This document shows, piece by piece, positions 16,037 to 24,310 of a stretch of DNA of 48,267 nucleotides. The notes under the pieces were generated by a model. The model was not told where the DNA came from, did not search any database, and was given only the letters and a program-made list of their open reading frames with translations. Position numbers and translations under genes: made by a program. This DNA is from Candidatus Aphodovivens excrementavium (lineage in GTDB: Bacteria; Actinomycetota; Coriobacteriia; Coriobacteriales; Eggerthellaceae): NCBI GenBank assembly GCA_018715935.1, contig DVKR01000026.1, forward strand, positions 1 through 48,267. The letters run 5' to 3'. Numbering within the stretch: position 1 is the stretch's first letter; each line of letters starts with the position of its first letter.

Positions 16037-17461
16037 TTACTCTTTTCCGTCCCAGCAATACGTGCAGATCTTTTTCGGGTCGATGCCAATCGCCTCAATC
16101 ATGCCTTGCAGCGACTGATACCCGAGCGAGTCGAAGCCCATTTGCTCGCAAATGCTTTTGAGCAGGCATTTCCCGCGTTCAGTGGAGCTGTCGGCGTACT
16201 CTTCCAGATGGTTGTCTCCCTCTTCGCCCTCAAGCTCGCGAACTACGCGTCGCGCGATAAGATCCATGTCCGACTTCCCGCGTGAGAAGCTTAGATACTT
16301 GCAGCTGAACATGATGGGCGGGCACGCCGAGCGCATGTGCACCTCGGAGGCGCCTGCCTTGTACAAGAAGTCAACGGTTTCGCGCAGCTGCGTGCCGCGA
16401 ACGATAGAGTCGTCTACGAACAGCAGCTTCTTGTCTTTGATAAGCTCGGGCACCGGCACCTGTTTCATGTGCGCAATGCGATCGCGAATGCGCTGGTCGC
16501 TTGGCATGAACGAACGCGGCCAGGTGGGAGTGTATTTGATGAAGGGGCGTGCGAACTGAGTGCCGCTTTCGGTGGAGTAGCCAATCGCGTGGGGCACGCC
16601 AGAATCGGGCACGCCGGCAACATAGTCGACATCGGGCAAAGTTCCCGCCGCCGCCTCGTCGCGAGCCATGATGGCGCCGTTGCGGTAGCGCATGACCTCA
16701 ACGTTTACGCCTTCATAATTGGAGTTGGGGTAGCCGTAATACACCCAAAGGAAGGCGCAGATCTTCATGTCTTCGCCGGCGGGCGCAATGGTTTCGTAGC
16801 TGTCGGAGGTGAGGCGCACGATTTCTGCCGGGCCAAGCTCGTATTCGTCGGCGTAGCCCAGTTTCTGGTAGGCGAACGACTCGAACGACACGCAGTAGCC
16901 GTCGTCGTCTTTGCCGATGAGGATAGGGAGGCGTCCTTGTTCGTCGCGCGCGGCGATGATCTCGCCCGACTCGGTCATGATAAGCACGGTAAGCGAGCCG
17001 TCGATCATTTCCTGTGCATAGCGGATGCCGTCAATGAAGTTGTCCTTTTGGCAGATCAGCGCACCAATAAGCTCGGTGTCGTTCACCTTTCCCGAACTCA
17101 TGGCCATGAACTGATGGTCGCCGCCCTCAAAGCACGTCTTTACCAGTTCTTCAGCATTGTTGATTGCGCTAACCGTCGTAAGGGCGAATACGCCCATGCG
17201 AGAGCGAATGAGCAGCGGTTGCGGATCGGTGTCGCTGATGCAGCCAATGCCGCAGGTACCCTGGAAAGTGGAAAGGTCCTTTTCGAATTTCGTGCGGAAG
17301 GGCGTGTTTTCGATGGAGTGGATTTCGCGTTGAAAGCCTCCGTCTTCGCTGCGGAGAACCATACCTGCGCGTTTTGTTCCCAGATGAGAGTGGTAGTCCA
17401 CGCCGAAAAAAACGTCCAAAACCACGTCGCGATGAGACGTCGCGCCGAAGAATGCGCCCAT
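16037..17461 (-). CDS. PurF-like amidophosphoribosyltransferase lacking the N-terminal cysteine
   Basis: 474 residues; ATG at 17461 with AAGGGG upstream. Overall a class-II glutamine amidotransferase domain plus a phosphoribosyltransferase domain, as in PurF, which makes phosphoribosylamine from PRPP and glutamine. The PRPP loop LLFVDDSIVRGTQ is intact at 346-358, and cysteines near the C terminus (SCPP-type ACPPIMFSCKYL, CEQMGF, CTYCW) resemble cluster-binding PurF forms. However, the protein starts MGAFFGATS where active PurF has a free Cys1 in CGIxG, so the glutaminase nucleophile is missing. It may use ammonia or a partner, or have another role. Similar Cys-less PurF homologues exist in gut bacteria (recollection). 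Confidence 0.8.
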   Translation of the reverse strand: MGAFFGATSHRDVVLDVFFGVDYHSHLGTKRAGMVLRSEDGGFQREIHSIENTPFRTKFEKDLSTFQGTCGIGCISDTDPQPLLIRSRMGVFALTTVSAINNAEELVKTCFEGGDHQFMAMSSGKVNDTELIGALICQKDNFIDGIRYAQEMIDGSLTVLIMTESGEIIAARDEQGRLPILIGKDDDGYCVSFESFAYQKLGYADEYELGPAEIVRLTSDSYETIAPAGEDMKICAFLWVYYGYPNSNYEGVNVEVMRYRNGAIMARDEAAAGTLPDVDYVAGVPDSGVPHAIGYSTESGTQFARPFIKYTPTWPRSFMPSDQRIRDRIAHMKQVPVPELIKDKKLLFVDDSIVRGTQLRETVDFLYKAGASEVHMRSACPPIMFSCKYLSFSRGKSDMDLIARRVVRELEGEEGDNHLEEYADSSTERGKCLLKSICEQMGFDSLGYQSLQGMIEAIGIDPKKICTYCWDGKE

Positions 17462-17620
17462 GAAAAACCCCTTCTGCCGTGCTGTTCATCCCGCAGTTGC
17501 TTCCGTGTATGCCTGCCTCTCGTCTTAGGCCTGCGTACGGAAAAAGCTTATTGTACGGGACGCGTAAAGTATAAGAGCTTTGAAGTCTCGATTATGAATA
17601 AATGCACAAATTGCCAGATA

Positions 17621-17690
17621 GATTCCGCCATCGGCAGAGAGTGCTGTTGCTCGGGAGACTCCGCCATCGGCTGAGGGCTGTTGCTCGGGG
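17621..17690. repeat. Tandem ~35-bp repeat between purF-like and EamA genes
   Basis: GAYTCCGCCATCGGC begins both units (17621 and 17657), and GCTGTTGCTCGGG ends both; units are 36 and 34 bp. Non-coding. The rest of 17462-17884 holds AT-richer DNA around 17545-17620, probably the minus-strand promoter of the purF-like gene; no gene seen. Confidence 0.6.
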
Positions 17691-17884
17691 CGGGCCTTCG
17701 TCGTCGTGCTCAAGGCGAGCTTTTCTCTGCGGTGCGGGCGGGATGAACTCTAGGCTATAATGTGCCCTCGTTTGACGGCTTCGCTATTGAGGCCGTGTGC
17801 GCGGTAATGCGCGTTGGGAAAAAGGAGGGCGAAGCGGGAAGGGGCTATACCCGTCGAGTCGCCAGAAACAGAGGGCAAGCAAGC

Positions 17885-18871
17885 GTGGCTGCATCGACAA
17901 AACCGGCTAAAATCACGGGCGCTTTGGCGCTGCTTGGCGCTGCGCTTGCGTGGGGCATGTCTTTTCCTGCGCAGGCCGCCGCCTCGGAGGTGGTGGGCCA
18001 TTTCACGTTCATTGCCGCAAAAAGCGCCGTGGCGTGCTTGTTCATGCTCGTCCTCATTGGGCTGCGCCGCGTAACGGCGCGCACGCACCAAACCGCGCCG
18101 AGCGGGCTCGGCGAGACGGAGCGGGCTGCGCGTTTTGGCGGTTTGCGAGCGTTTTTCTTGGCGCATCGTCGCGTGCTCATTGGGGGAATCGTATGTGGCC
18201 TGGTGCTTTTCGTTGCCGACAACTGCCAGCAGGCGGGCATCTCGTCGTATCCTCCCGAAGCGGCAGCGTCGGGGCGGGCAGGCTTTCTGACAGCCACCTA
18301 CGTGGTGATGGTGGCGCTGTTGGCGCGTTTTATGGGGCGCAAGCTGCATCCTGCGGTTGTTGTGGCAGTGCTGGTTTGCTTGGCGGGGATGTATCTGCTG
18401 TGTGTACCGCTTGATGAGGGCTTTTCCGGCGTGTACCTAGGTGACGTCATCATGCTGGTGGGTGCGCTGTTCTACTCGTTTCACATTATTGCGGTGGGGC
18501 GCTTCGCTCTTGAGGACACGCTGTGGCTTTCGTGCGCGCAGTTTTTCACCAGTGCGCTGCTTTCTGCTCTCTGCGCAGGTGCGGTGGAGGGCGCGACGCC
18601 GCTTGACGCCCTGCCGGCCATCCTGCCCATTCTGTATGTTGGCATTTTTTCAACTGGACTTGGCTACACCCTGCAAAACATCGGGCAGCGCAGCGTCGAC
18701 GAAGCGCCCGCCGCCATCCTTATGAGCCTGGAGTCTGTGTTTGCCGCCCTGGGAGGCTGGTTGCTTTTGGGAGAGCGTCTGACCGGCGTGGAGCTTGTGG
18801 GCTGCGCGCTCGTATTCGCAGCAGTGCTTTTGGCTCAACTTCCCCTGTTCAAACGTGCGCGTTCGTCGTGA
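17885..18871 (+). CDS. EamA-family (DMT) transporter
   Basis: 328 residues from the GTG at 17885, nine bases after GAGGG; upstream in-frame starts would add an uncharged-looking non-membrane leader of 41 residues without a good ribosome site. Two EamA repeats give about ten membrane helices: first AKITGALALLGAALAWGMSF and VVGHFTFIAAKSAVACLF, second VYLGDVIMLVGALFYSFHII and a closing ESVFAALGGWLLLGE, which is the standard EamA end. A Thr/Gly/Glu-rich loop of about 40 residues splits the first repeat. Substrate unknown; members export amino acids or metabolites. lysC follows 72 bases later, so amino-acid export is one option. Confidence 0.8.
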   Translation: MAASTKPAKITGALALLGAALAWGMSFPAQAAASEVVGHFTFIAAKSAVACLFMLVLIGLRRVTARTHQTAPSGLGETERAARFGGLRAFFLAHRRVLIGGIVCGLVLFVADNCQQAGISSYPPEAAASGRAGFLTATYVVMVALLARFMGRKLHPAVVVAVLVCLAGMYLLCVPLDEGFSGVYLGDVIMLVGALFYSFHIIAVGRFALEDTLWLSCAQFFTSALLSALCAGAVEGATPLDALPAILPILYVGIFSTGLGYTLQNIGQRSVDEAPAAILMSLESVFAALGGWLLLGERLTGVELVGCALVFAAVLLAQLPLFKRARSS

Positions 18872-18897
18872 AGCGTCCCTTGCGCGCAAAGATGTTT

Positions 18898-18911
18898 GCT
18901 ATAGTGATAGC
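18898..18911 (+). promoter_or_regulatory. Palindrome with possible -10 element before lysC
   Basis: GCTAT-AGTG-ATAGC contains TATAGT, 33 bases upstream of lysC. No good -35 is seen. Confidence 0.3.
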
Positions 18912-18943
18912 CATCGTTTTTATCTGCGAAAAGAAAGAACGCC

Positions 18944-20224
18944 ATGTCTTTAATAGTCTGTAAGTTCGGCGGCACGTCGGTCGCTTCGCCTGAGCGCATC
19001 AAAAAGGTCGCCCAGCGTCTTGTCATGCGCAAGCAGGAGGGAAACGACGTGGTAGCCGTCGTGTCCGCAATGGGAAAAACCACCGACGAGCTGGTCGGTC
19101 TCGCGGCGGCGCTCAACAGCGACCCGCCGGCGCGCGAGATGGATCGCCTGCTTTCCACGGGCGAGCAGGTGTCTATGACGCTTTTGGCTATGGCCATCGA
19201 GGCTCGCGGATACAAGGCCATGAGCTTTACGGGACGCCAGGCAGGCATCGAGACCGACGGCACCCACGCCAAGGCGAAGATCGTTAAAGTACACAACGAG
19301 CGCATCATGGAGGCGCTTGAGCGCGGCTATATTCCCGTAGTGGCGGGCTTTCAGGGAATCGATGCAAATGGCGACATCACCACGCTTGGCCGCGGCGGAT
19401 CCGACACCACGGCGGTTGCCGTGGCGTGGGGCATCGGCGCCGACGTGTGCGAGATCTATTCGGATGTGGACGGTGTTTACACGGCGGACCCGCGCATCTG
19501 CCCGCGCGCGAAGAAGCTCGATCAGATTTCCTACGAAGACATGCTGGAGCTTTCGGGGGCCGGTGCGGGCGTTCTTCAGATGCGCGCAGTGGAGTTCGCT
19601 CGCAAATTCGACGTGGTCATTCATTCGCGTTCCGCTTTTTCCGATGTGGAAGGCACCTATATCAAGGAGGAGACCGACATGATGGAGGAAGCCGTTATTA
19701 CCGGCATTGCCCACGACACCTCTGAGGTCAAAGTAACCATTCGCGGCGTGCCTGACACCTCGGGCGTTGCGGCTAAGGTCTTCAGTGCGCTGGCGGGCAA
19801 TGCGGTTAGCGTAGACATGATCATCCAGAACGTGTCGGAGGACGGCCTTACCGACATCAGCTTCACGTGTCCCGGCGGCGATCTCAAGCGCGCGGAGGAA
19901 ACGCTTTCGCGCGTGCTGCCCGACATCAGGGCGCGCGAGTATGTGGTGGATAGGGATATTGCCAAAGTGAGCCTGGTGGGTACGGGAATGAAGTCGTCTC
20001 CGGGTGTTGCCGCGAAAGCGTTTAGCACGCTGGGCGAGAACAACATCAACATTTTGGCGATTTCCACTTCGCCTATTCGCCTGTCGGTGGTTATCGATTC
20101 GGCACAGGTTGCCGAGGCGGTGCGCTGCTTGCATTCCGCGTTCGGCCTCGATTCCGACAGCGTGTTTGAGGAGACGCAGCTTTCCGCCGAGGAAATTGCC
20201 GCGAAGATGAACAAAGGACGGTAG
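18944..20224 (+). CDS. lysC: Aspartate kinase
   Basis: 426 residues from the ATG at 18944 (weak AAGAAAGAA site). Catalyses the first step of the aspartate pathway to lysine, threonine, methionine and diaminopimelate. Marks: KFGGTSVASPERI at 7-19, LSTGEQVSMTLLA, TLGRGGSDTTAVAVA, and EIYSDVDGVYTADPR. The C-terminal ~160 residues are two ACT domains, the feedback-binding region. Inside the gene, AAGGAGG (19664-19670) lies eight bases before in-frame ATGs (19679, 19682), which would give a separate 181-residue regulatory beta subunit, as known for alpha2beta2 aspartate kinases of Bacillus and Corynebacterium. asd follows, forming a pathway pair. Confidence 0.95.
   Translation: MSLIVCKFGGTSVASPERIKKVAQRLVMRKQEGNDVVAVVSAMGKTTDELVGLAAALNSDPPAREMDRLLSTGEQVSMTLLAMAIEARGYKAMSFTGRQAGIETDGTHAKAKIVKVHNERIMEALERGYIPVVAGFQGIDANGDITTLGRGGSDTTAVAVAWGIGADVCEIYSDVDGVYTADPRICPRAKKLDQISYEDMLELSGAGAGVLQMRAVEFARKFDVVIHSRSAFSDVEGTYIKEETDMMEEAVITGIAHDTSEVKVTIRGVPDTSGVAAKVFSALAGNAVSVDMIIQNVSEDGLTDISFTCPGGDLKRAEETLSRVLPDIRAREYVVDRDIAKVSLVGTGMKSSPGVAAKAFSTLGENNINILAISTSPIRLSVVIDSAQVAEAVRCLHSAFGLDSDSVFEETQLSAEEIAAKMNKGR
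19679..20224 (+). CDS. Probable internal start: aspartate kinase beta subunit
   Basis: In-frame ATG at 19679 with a near-ideal AAGGAGG eight bases upstream would produce the ACT-domain part alone (MMEEAVITGIAHDTSEVKVT...), 181 residues. Overlapping beta subunits made this way are established in related Gram-positive lysC genes; here it is predicted from the sequence. Confidence 0.5.
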   Translation: MMEEAVITGIAHDTSEVKVTIRGVPDTSGVAAKVFSALAGNAVSVDMIIQNVSEDGLTDISFTCPGGDLKRAEETLSRVLPDIRAREYVVDRDIAKVSLVGTGMKSSPGVAAKAFSTLGENNINILAISTSPIRLSVVIDSAQVAEAVRCLHSAFGLDSDSVFEETQLSAEEIAAKMNKGR

Positions 20225-20229
20225 GGGAG

Positions 20230-20257
20230 GTTCCGCGGGCTTGCCAGCCCGCGGAAC
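20230..20257. repeat. Perfect 12-bp stem hairpin between lysC and asd
   Basis: GTTCCGCGGGCT-TGCC-AGCCCGCGGAAC. No T-run follows, so it is not a standard terminator; it may be an mRNA-processing or stabilising hairpin that separates lysC and asd levels. Confidence 0.6.
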
Positions 20258-20404
20258 GAGCCGACGCTGCGGGGTGCTGTGGCGGCGCAGCTGGCGCTCC
20301 AAGGTTTCGTCGCCTACCAAAGTAGGCTTCCTCAACCTTTCCTGCCATCTGCACTCGCCACAACGCCCCTCGCTAATTTAGGGTCAAGATGGGAGGCTCT
20401 GCAT

Positions 20405-21451
20405 ATGTGGACTAAGAAAATGCCTGAGCTGCCGGTGGTGGCGGTTGCCGGTGCTACCGGTGCGGTTGGCCGGGAGTTTTTGCAGGTGTTGCACGACCTG
20501 GATTTTCCTGCGAGCGAGGTGCGCGCGTTGGCCAGTGCGCGCAGCGCCGGGAAGCAGCTGGATTTTCTCGGATGCGGCGACGTTCCTGCCGGTGCGTTGA
20601 CGGTGCAGGAGATGACGCCTGAAAGCTTCGAAGGCGTAGACATTGCCCTGTTCAGCTGCGGCGCGGGAGTGTCTAAGCAAATGCGTCAGGCGGTGGTTGA
20701 TGCCGGTGCGGTGATGATTGACAACTCGAGCGCGTTTCGCATGGACGAGGACGTGCCTTTAGTGGTTCCCGAAGTGAACCCGGGCGATTTGAGCTGGCAT
20801 TCGGGTGTTATCGCAAATCCCAACTGCTCGACAATTCAGATGGTTGTTGCCCTCAAACCGCTCTACGACCTGGCGCCTATCAAGCGCGTGGTGGTGTCAA
20901 CGTATCAGGCGGCATCTGGCGCGGGTGCTCCTGCCATGAAAGAGCTCTACGATCAAACGCGCGAATACCTCGACGGAACTCCCGACGACCAGCTGACGGT
21001 TGAGGCGTTCCAGCACCGTATCGCCTTCAACTGCATTCCGCACATCGACAAGTTCTTCGACGACGGCTCCACCAAAGAAGAGTGGAAGATGGTTGTTGAG
21101 ACCAAAAAGATCATAGGCGATGAGAACATAAAAGTTGCGGCTACGTGCGTGCGTGTGCCGGTGCTGCGCTGCCATGGCGAATCTGTAAACGTAGAGTTCG
21201 AGCGCGACGTCACGCCTGATCAAGCACGCGCTGCGTTGGCAGCGGCGCCGGGCGTTGAGGTGATGGACGATCCCACCCACAACGTGTATCCCATGCCCGG
21301 CTTGCTGGCTGGCACCAACGGCACCTACGTTGGGCGCATTCGCCGCGACGACTCAGTTGATAACGGTTTGGCGTTTTGGGTGGTGGCGGACCAGATCCGC
21401 AAAGGCGCCGCGCTCAACGCCGTGCAAATCGCGCAGTTGCTGCTGCCGTAG
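20405..21451 (+). CDS. asd: Aspartate-semialdehyde dehydrogenase
   Basis: 348 residues. I chose the ATG at 20405, eight bases after GGGAGG; the longer frame from 20279 crosses the intergenic hairpin region and is unlikely. NADPH-dependent reduction of aspartyl phosphate, second step of the aspartate pathway. Marks: VAVAGATGAVGREFL near residue 11, the catalytic ANPNCSTIQM (Cys141), SGAGAPAMKEL, and RVPVLRCHGESVN with the conserved His. Follows lysC by 180 bp and ends at a good terminator. Confidence 0.95.
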   Translation: MWTKKMPELPVVAVAGATGAVGREFLQVLHDLDFPASEVRALASARSAGKQLDFLGCGDVPAGALTVQEMTPESFEGVDIALFSCGAGVSKQMRQAVVDAGAVMIDNSSAFRMDEDVPLVVPEVNPGDLSWHSGVIANPNCSTIQMVVALKPLYDLAPIKRVVVSTYQAASGAGAPAMKELYDQTREYLDGTPDDQLTVEAFQHRIAFNCIPHIDKFFDDGSTKEEWKMVVETKKIIGDENIKVAATCVRVPVLRCHGESVNVEFERDVTPDQARAALAAAPGVEVMDDPTHNVYPMPGLLAGTNGTYVGRIRRDDSVDNGLAFWVVADQIRKGAALNAVQIAQLLLP

Positions 21452-21469
21452 CTGCTTTTTTGGCCGCTG

Positions 21470-21509
21470 TCCCGGCCGCCGAGCTTGCGGCCGGGATTCG
21501 AGCCTTTTT
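21470..21509 (+). terminator. Terminator after asd
   Basis: TCCCGGCCGC/GCGGCCGGGA (21470-21479, 21487-21496), 7-base loop, then CCTTTTTC. Confidence 0.75.
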
Positions 21510-21603
21510 CTGAGGCGACGACGTCTTCCTCGTGTGGGGGGCGCAACGCTCGCTTTCGAGCTCGCTATCTGCAATGAACCGGAGCGTTTTCAGGCGGTTT
21601 GGG

Positions 21604-22059
21604 CTACAGATCGATGAGTCCGTAATCGACACCGCGTTCTAATTTGAGATAGGCGAACAGCTCGTCACAATCGAACACCTTGATCGAAGAGCGCGAAAAG
21701 TCGCTCTTGTTACGTGTGATAATGGCGTCGGCACCAATTTTAAGGGCGCATTGGTGTAGGCAGGCGTCCTCGAAGTCCTCCCATGGGGAATCGAGCGCAG
21801 CGTCGATTTCCTGCTCTCCGACCGAGCATACGCGTACACCTTTCCGGGTTTTTTTGATGATGCTGCGCGTTCTGTCTGCAAGCGAGCGCTTTCCTCCTTC
21901 GGAGAGAAGGTAGAAGGCGTCGGTGATTTGGGACGAACTCGACCACAGTTCAAGTTCGCCTACTAAGCCAAGCGCAAGCATCAACTCAGCGGATTCGGAA
22001 AACGGCGCGCGATCCAAATAGACATCCATAAGGATGTTTGTGTCGACGAGGCACCTCAT
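21604..22059 (-). CDS. PIN-domain toxin of a RelB/PIN module
   Basis: 151 residues. PIN fold: LVDTNILMDVYLDR at the N terminus with Asp6, a Ser-rich WSSSSQITDAFYLL segment, EDFEDACLHQCALKIGADAI with the middle acidic pair, and ITRNKSDFSRS at the end. It is related to the COG2402/DUF-type PIN toxins often paired with a RelB-like antitoxin, in contrast to the VapC at 15437. Its ATG overlaps the antitoxin TGA (ATGA), so they are coupled. Probably an RNase. Confidence 0.85.
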   Translation of the reverse strand: MRCLVDTNILMDVYLDRAPFSESAELMLALGLVGELELWSSSSQITDAFYLLSEGGKRSLADRTRSIIKKTRKGVRVCSVGEQEIDAALDSPWEDFEDACLHQCALKIGADAIITRNKSDFSRSSIKVFDCDELFAYLKLERGVDYGLIDL

Positions 22060-22382
22060 CGCGCAGAGCCTTCGGTTCGCGATCTCTCTTTAGCAAGACG
22101 CAACGCTTTTGCTTCTTTGAGTGTCATGTTTGCAAAGCGAGGGTCGATGGGCTGTTGGATTTTGAGGCTACGCGCCCACGCGCGGGCTTCAGCGAGCGTT
22201 TCGGGGTCGATGCCGGCGGGATTCTTTTTAGCGAAGGGGAGTTCTCGTTTTTCAATTACGAAGTCATAAAGATGATTGATTGCTTGGGAAGGTGTGGTAC
22301 CAAGTGACGCCAAAATGCGGTTCCCCGCCTCTTTTTTGTCGCGGGTCATTCTTCCCGTCACCATTGCGTCTGCTGTTGGCAT
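22056..22382 (-). CDS. RelB/DinJ-type antitoxin
   Basis: 108 residues from the ATG at 22382, following AGAGGGGG. The N-terminal half (MVTGRMTRDKKEAGNRILAS, then LGTTPSQAINHLYDFVIEKR) is the ribbon-helix-helix pattern of RelB/DinJ antitoxins; ELPFAKKNP is also typical. The rest is a charged helix expected to bind the toxin. Expression is probably self-repressed: a perfect palindrome lies within the promoter spacer just upstream. Confidence 0.85.
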   Translation of the reverse strand: MPTADAMVTGRMTRDKKEAGNRILASLGTTPSQAINHLYDFVIEKRELPFAKKNPAGIDPETLAEARAWARSLKIQQPIDPRFANMTLKEAKALRLAKERSRTEGSAR

Positions 22383-22415
22383 GATGCCCCCTCTGTTCCG
22401 TATCTCCTGAATGTC

Positions 22416-22444
22416 AGTATAATGTACAACGTACAACATGTAAA
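22416..22444 (-). promoter_or_regulatory. Promoter and operator of the RelB/PIN module
   Basis: Reading on the minus strand: TTTACA (22439-22444), a 17-base spacer, TATACT (22416-22421). The spacer contains the perfect palindrome TGTACAACGTACA (22423-22435), well placed for repression by the antitoxin-toxin complex. Confidence 0.7.
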
Positions 22445-22448
22445 GGAG

Positions 22449-22528
22449 AGAAAAAGAGGAGAAGTGCGATTGCGAACCGTGCCTCGCCGCAAAATGAGCG
22501 GCATCTAAGAATGAGGCTCGCAATCGCA
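22449..22528 (-). terminator. Nested hairpin terminator of the PARG-like gene
   Basis: Outer arms TGCGATTGCGA/TCGCAATCGCA (22465-22475, 22518-22528) enclose GCCTC/GAGGC and GCCGC/GCGGC stems; on the minus strand a CTTCTCCTCTTTTTC tract follows. Unusually elaborate, 60 bp past the stop codon. Confidence 0.6.
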
Positions 22529-22588
22529 GTTGCGCAAGCTTCAGTTGTGAGTCTCTTGTCTGTGCGTGTAACTCAGTTGGACTCCCCG

Positions 22589-23446
22589 CTACCGCAGCGT
22601 CACGCCTTCGGGGAGGTCTACGGTGCGCCAGTCTTCGTCGTCAGACTCTTCTTCGGTGGCGGCAGGGGCGGGATTCTCGGGTTCTTCCTCCTTCTTGCCG
22701 AACGCGGCGTCAAAAACGTCGAAATGGGCACGCGGAACAGCAAACACTATGCGACCCAGCGAGCCGGGGTGCGCGTCGAGCCACTCTTTGAACAGCTCCA
22801 CCACCTGCGTAGCGGGATAGCCCAAGCGCCCGCAGGCGAAGGCGCCCACCACGAGCGTTTCGCATTCATTCACCGAAGCGACGTTCAAGATGGTTTCGAT
22901 GCGGCGCGCAAGCTCGCGGTCGCATTCTGCTTCTGAGCGGTGGTTCTCTAGCGCGCGTGCGCGCAGAGGCTCGGGGATGGCAATAACGTTTGCCTTGCGC
23001 ACGGTGCCCCCACGCGAAAACGCCACATCGGGCAGGAAGGCGCAGCGGTCGGTGAACAGCATGCCGCGACGGTAGTCGCGATTCTTGTCGTGATACTCGC
23101 GTTTGATGCCGCACAGCACTTCGTAAAGGTTGCTGTCGGAGCACAGCACTTGCTCGGGGCCGAACGCTCCGTCTAGGTACGCGCCTCCCGGGCGCGTGAA
23201 TGAAGCTGGATCAACCACAGCGCTCGTTCCCTTGCCAAAGCGGTAGAGCGCTTCTGGCATGAATGCGGTGGTGACAATGGTTTCGGTGGCGTCGAACGGA
23301 GGATCCGGAAGCTCGAGGCTGCGGCCTTCCCCCTCTTCGTAAATCACAGCGGCCTCGACGGCGGCCGCCGTTTCGCCCGCAAAAGCGCCCTTCATGAGGG
23401 AGGTGTGCTTCTGTGCCTGCTCTTTGCGCTGTTCCTTGTCTGCCAT
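22589..23446 (-). CDS. TIGR02452-type, PARG-like macrodomain protein
   Basis: 285 residues, ATG at 23446 with GGAGG five bases upstream. Resembles the microbial-type poly(ADP-ribose) glycohydrolase family (DUF2263/TIGR02452): SFTRPGGAYLDGAFGPEQVL, YEVLCGIKREYHDKN, and late VVGAFACGRLGYP with VVELFKEWL. Family members remove ADP-ribose chains or single units from proteins. The usual signature is N-x-x-x-PGGG-x-x-x-G-x-x-x-QEE; here it reads RPGGAYLDGAFGPEQ, so the third glycine and the double acidic pair are altered and activity may differ. An acidic tail (EEEPENP, ATEEESDDED) ends it. Confidence 0.8.
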   Translation of the reverse strand: MADKEQRKEQAQKHTSLMKGAFAGETAAAVEAAVIYEEGEGRSLELPDPPFDATETIVTTAFMPEALYRFGKGTSAVVDPASFTRPGGAYLDGAFGPEQVLCSDSNLYEVLCGIKREYHDKNRDYRRGMLFTDRCAFLPDVAFSRGGTVRKANVIAIPEPLRARALENHRSEAECDRELARRIETILNVASVNECETLVVGAFACGRLGYPATQVVELFKEWLDAHPGSLGRIVFAVPRAHFDVFDAAFGKKEEEPENPAPAATEEESDDEDWRTVDLPEGVTLR

Positions 23447-23556
23447 GACGCCTCCGTTTCCTTGGCTTGGTTTACCCTTTCATGATAGTTGACAAGCGGA
23501 AGTCGAGCCAGAATTACACCGAATCGTTTACGAGTTCCCACAGATGGCGGTCAAGT

Positions 23557-23640
23557 GAATGGCATATCGCAGGCGCAAAACCTGCGACACGAGAGGCCTA
23601 CGGCACGCAAAGTTGCCGAGCGAACGGCATATCGCAGGCG
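23557..23640. repeat. 19-bp direct repeat upstream of nitroreductase
   Basis: GAAYGGCATATCGCAGGCG at 23557-23575 and 23622-23640 (18 of 19 identical), 65 bp apart. Could be regulator sites for the nitroreductase gene. Confidence 0.55.
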
Positions 23641-23702
23641 TATGTTGCGGCGCAGGCGAGTATACTCACGGGAAGGGAAAAGTGCGAACAAGGAGGTTTG
23701 CC

Positions 23703-24227
23703 ATGGACTTTCTCACGTTGGTGGGGCATCGCTATTCGTGCCGTGAGTTTTACGACAAGCAAATTACCGACGAGGAGCTTAACGAGATATTGGAGGCGGC
23801 GCGTAAGTCTCCCTCGGCGCGCAACCTTCAGCCTACGCGCTTGTGCGTGGTGCAAAGCCCCGAGGGATTGGCGAAAATCGACGAATGCACGAAGTGCCGC
23901 TATGGGGCGCCTACGGTGATTATTGCCGCTTACGACCACGACGTTTCCAGCCATCCCACTCCCGACCATGGCCCTGAAACGTGCGATTTCGGCGACATCG
24001 ACACCACCATTGCGCTCGCCAACATGGACGATGCGGTTGCCAACCTGGGCCTTGGCGGTTGCTGGGTGGGCGCATTCGACCCGCGGAAGGTGCGCGAGCT
24101 GTTCCACGTCCCGGAGAGCTATCGGCTCGTTGAGCTGTTCATGGTGGGGCATCCCAAGGCGGCTCCCGGCCCGATGCATTCTCAACGTCGCGCCATGGAA
24201 GAGATGGTGTGCCGCGAGACGTTCTAG
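23703..24227 (+). CDS. Nitroreductase-family protein
   Basis: 174 residues; ATG at 23703 preceded by AAGGAGG (23691-23697). FMN-binding nitroreductase fold: HRYSCREFYDKQITDEELNE, AARKSPSARNLQPTRL, and the central ANMDDAVANLGLGGCWVGAF motif; VPESYRLVELFMVGHPK completes the flavin site. Short members of this type act as flavin oxidoreductases on nitro compounds or quinones; the native substrate is unknown. A CxxC pair (ECTKC) after residue 55 is seen in anaerobe members. Likely a single-gene unit. Confidence 0.88.
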   Translation: MDFLTLVGHRYSCREFYDKQITDEELNEILEAARKSPSARNLQPTRLCVVQSPEGLAKIDECTKCRYGAPTVIIAAYDHDVSSHPTPDHGPETCDFGDIDTTIALANMDDAVANLGLGGCWVGAFDPRKVRELFHVPESYRLVELFMVGHPKAAPGPMHSQRRAMEEMVCRETF

Positions 24228-24297
24228 GCGCAAGGGCCTGTGGGTTCGGGCGTCTTTAATCCTCAAGGCTGCCTAGGCTCAAAAGCCCCTTCTTCCG

Positions 24298-24303
24298 TAT
24301 AAT
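24298..24303 (+). promoter_or_regulatory. -10 element next to the tlyA start
   Basis: A perfect TATAAT ends seven bases before the tlyA ATG (24311) and there is no ribosome site, so transcription may begin at the start codon. The -35 is poor. Confidence 0.5.
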
Positions 24304-24310
24304 AACGCCT

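Noticed and set aside
18950..20335. Long minus-strand open frame opposite lysC
   Set aside because: Composition (Arg/His/Ala/Leu-rich) and exact antisense position to a clear enzyme show it is a shadow of high-GC codon use.
20279..20404. N-terminal extension of asd
   Set aside because: The ATG at 20405 has a good ribosome site and the known enzyme N terminus; the extension is not protein-like.
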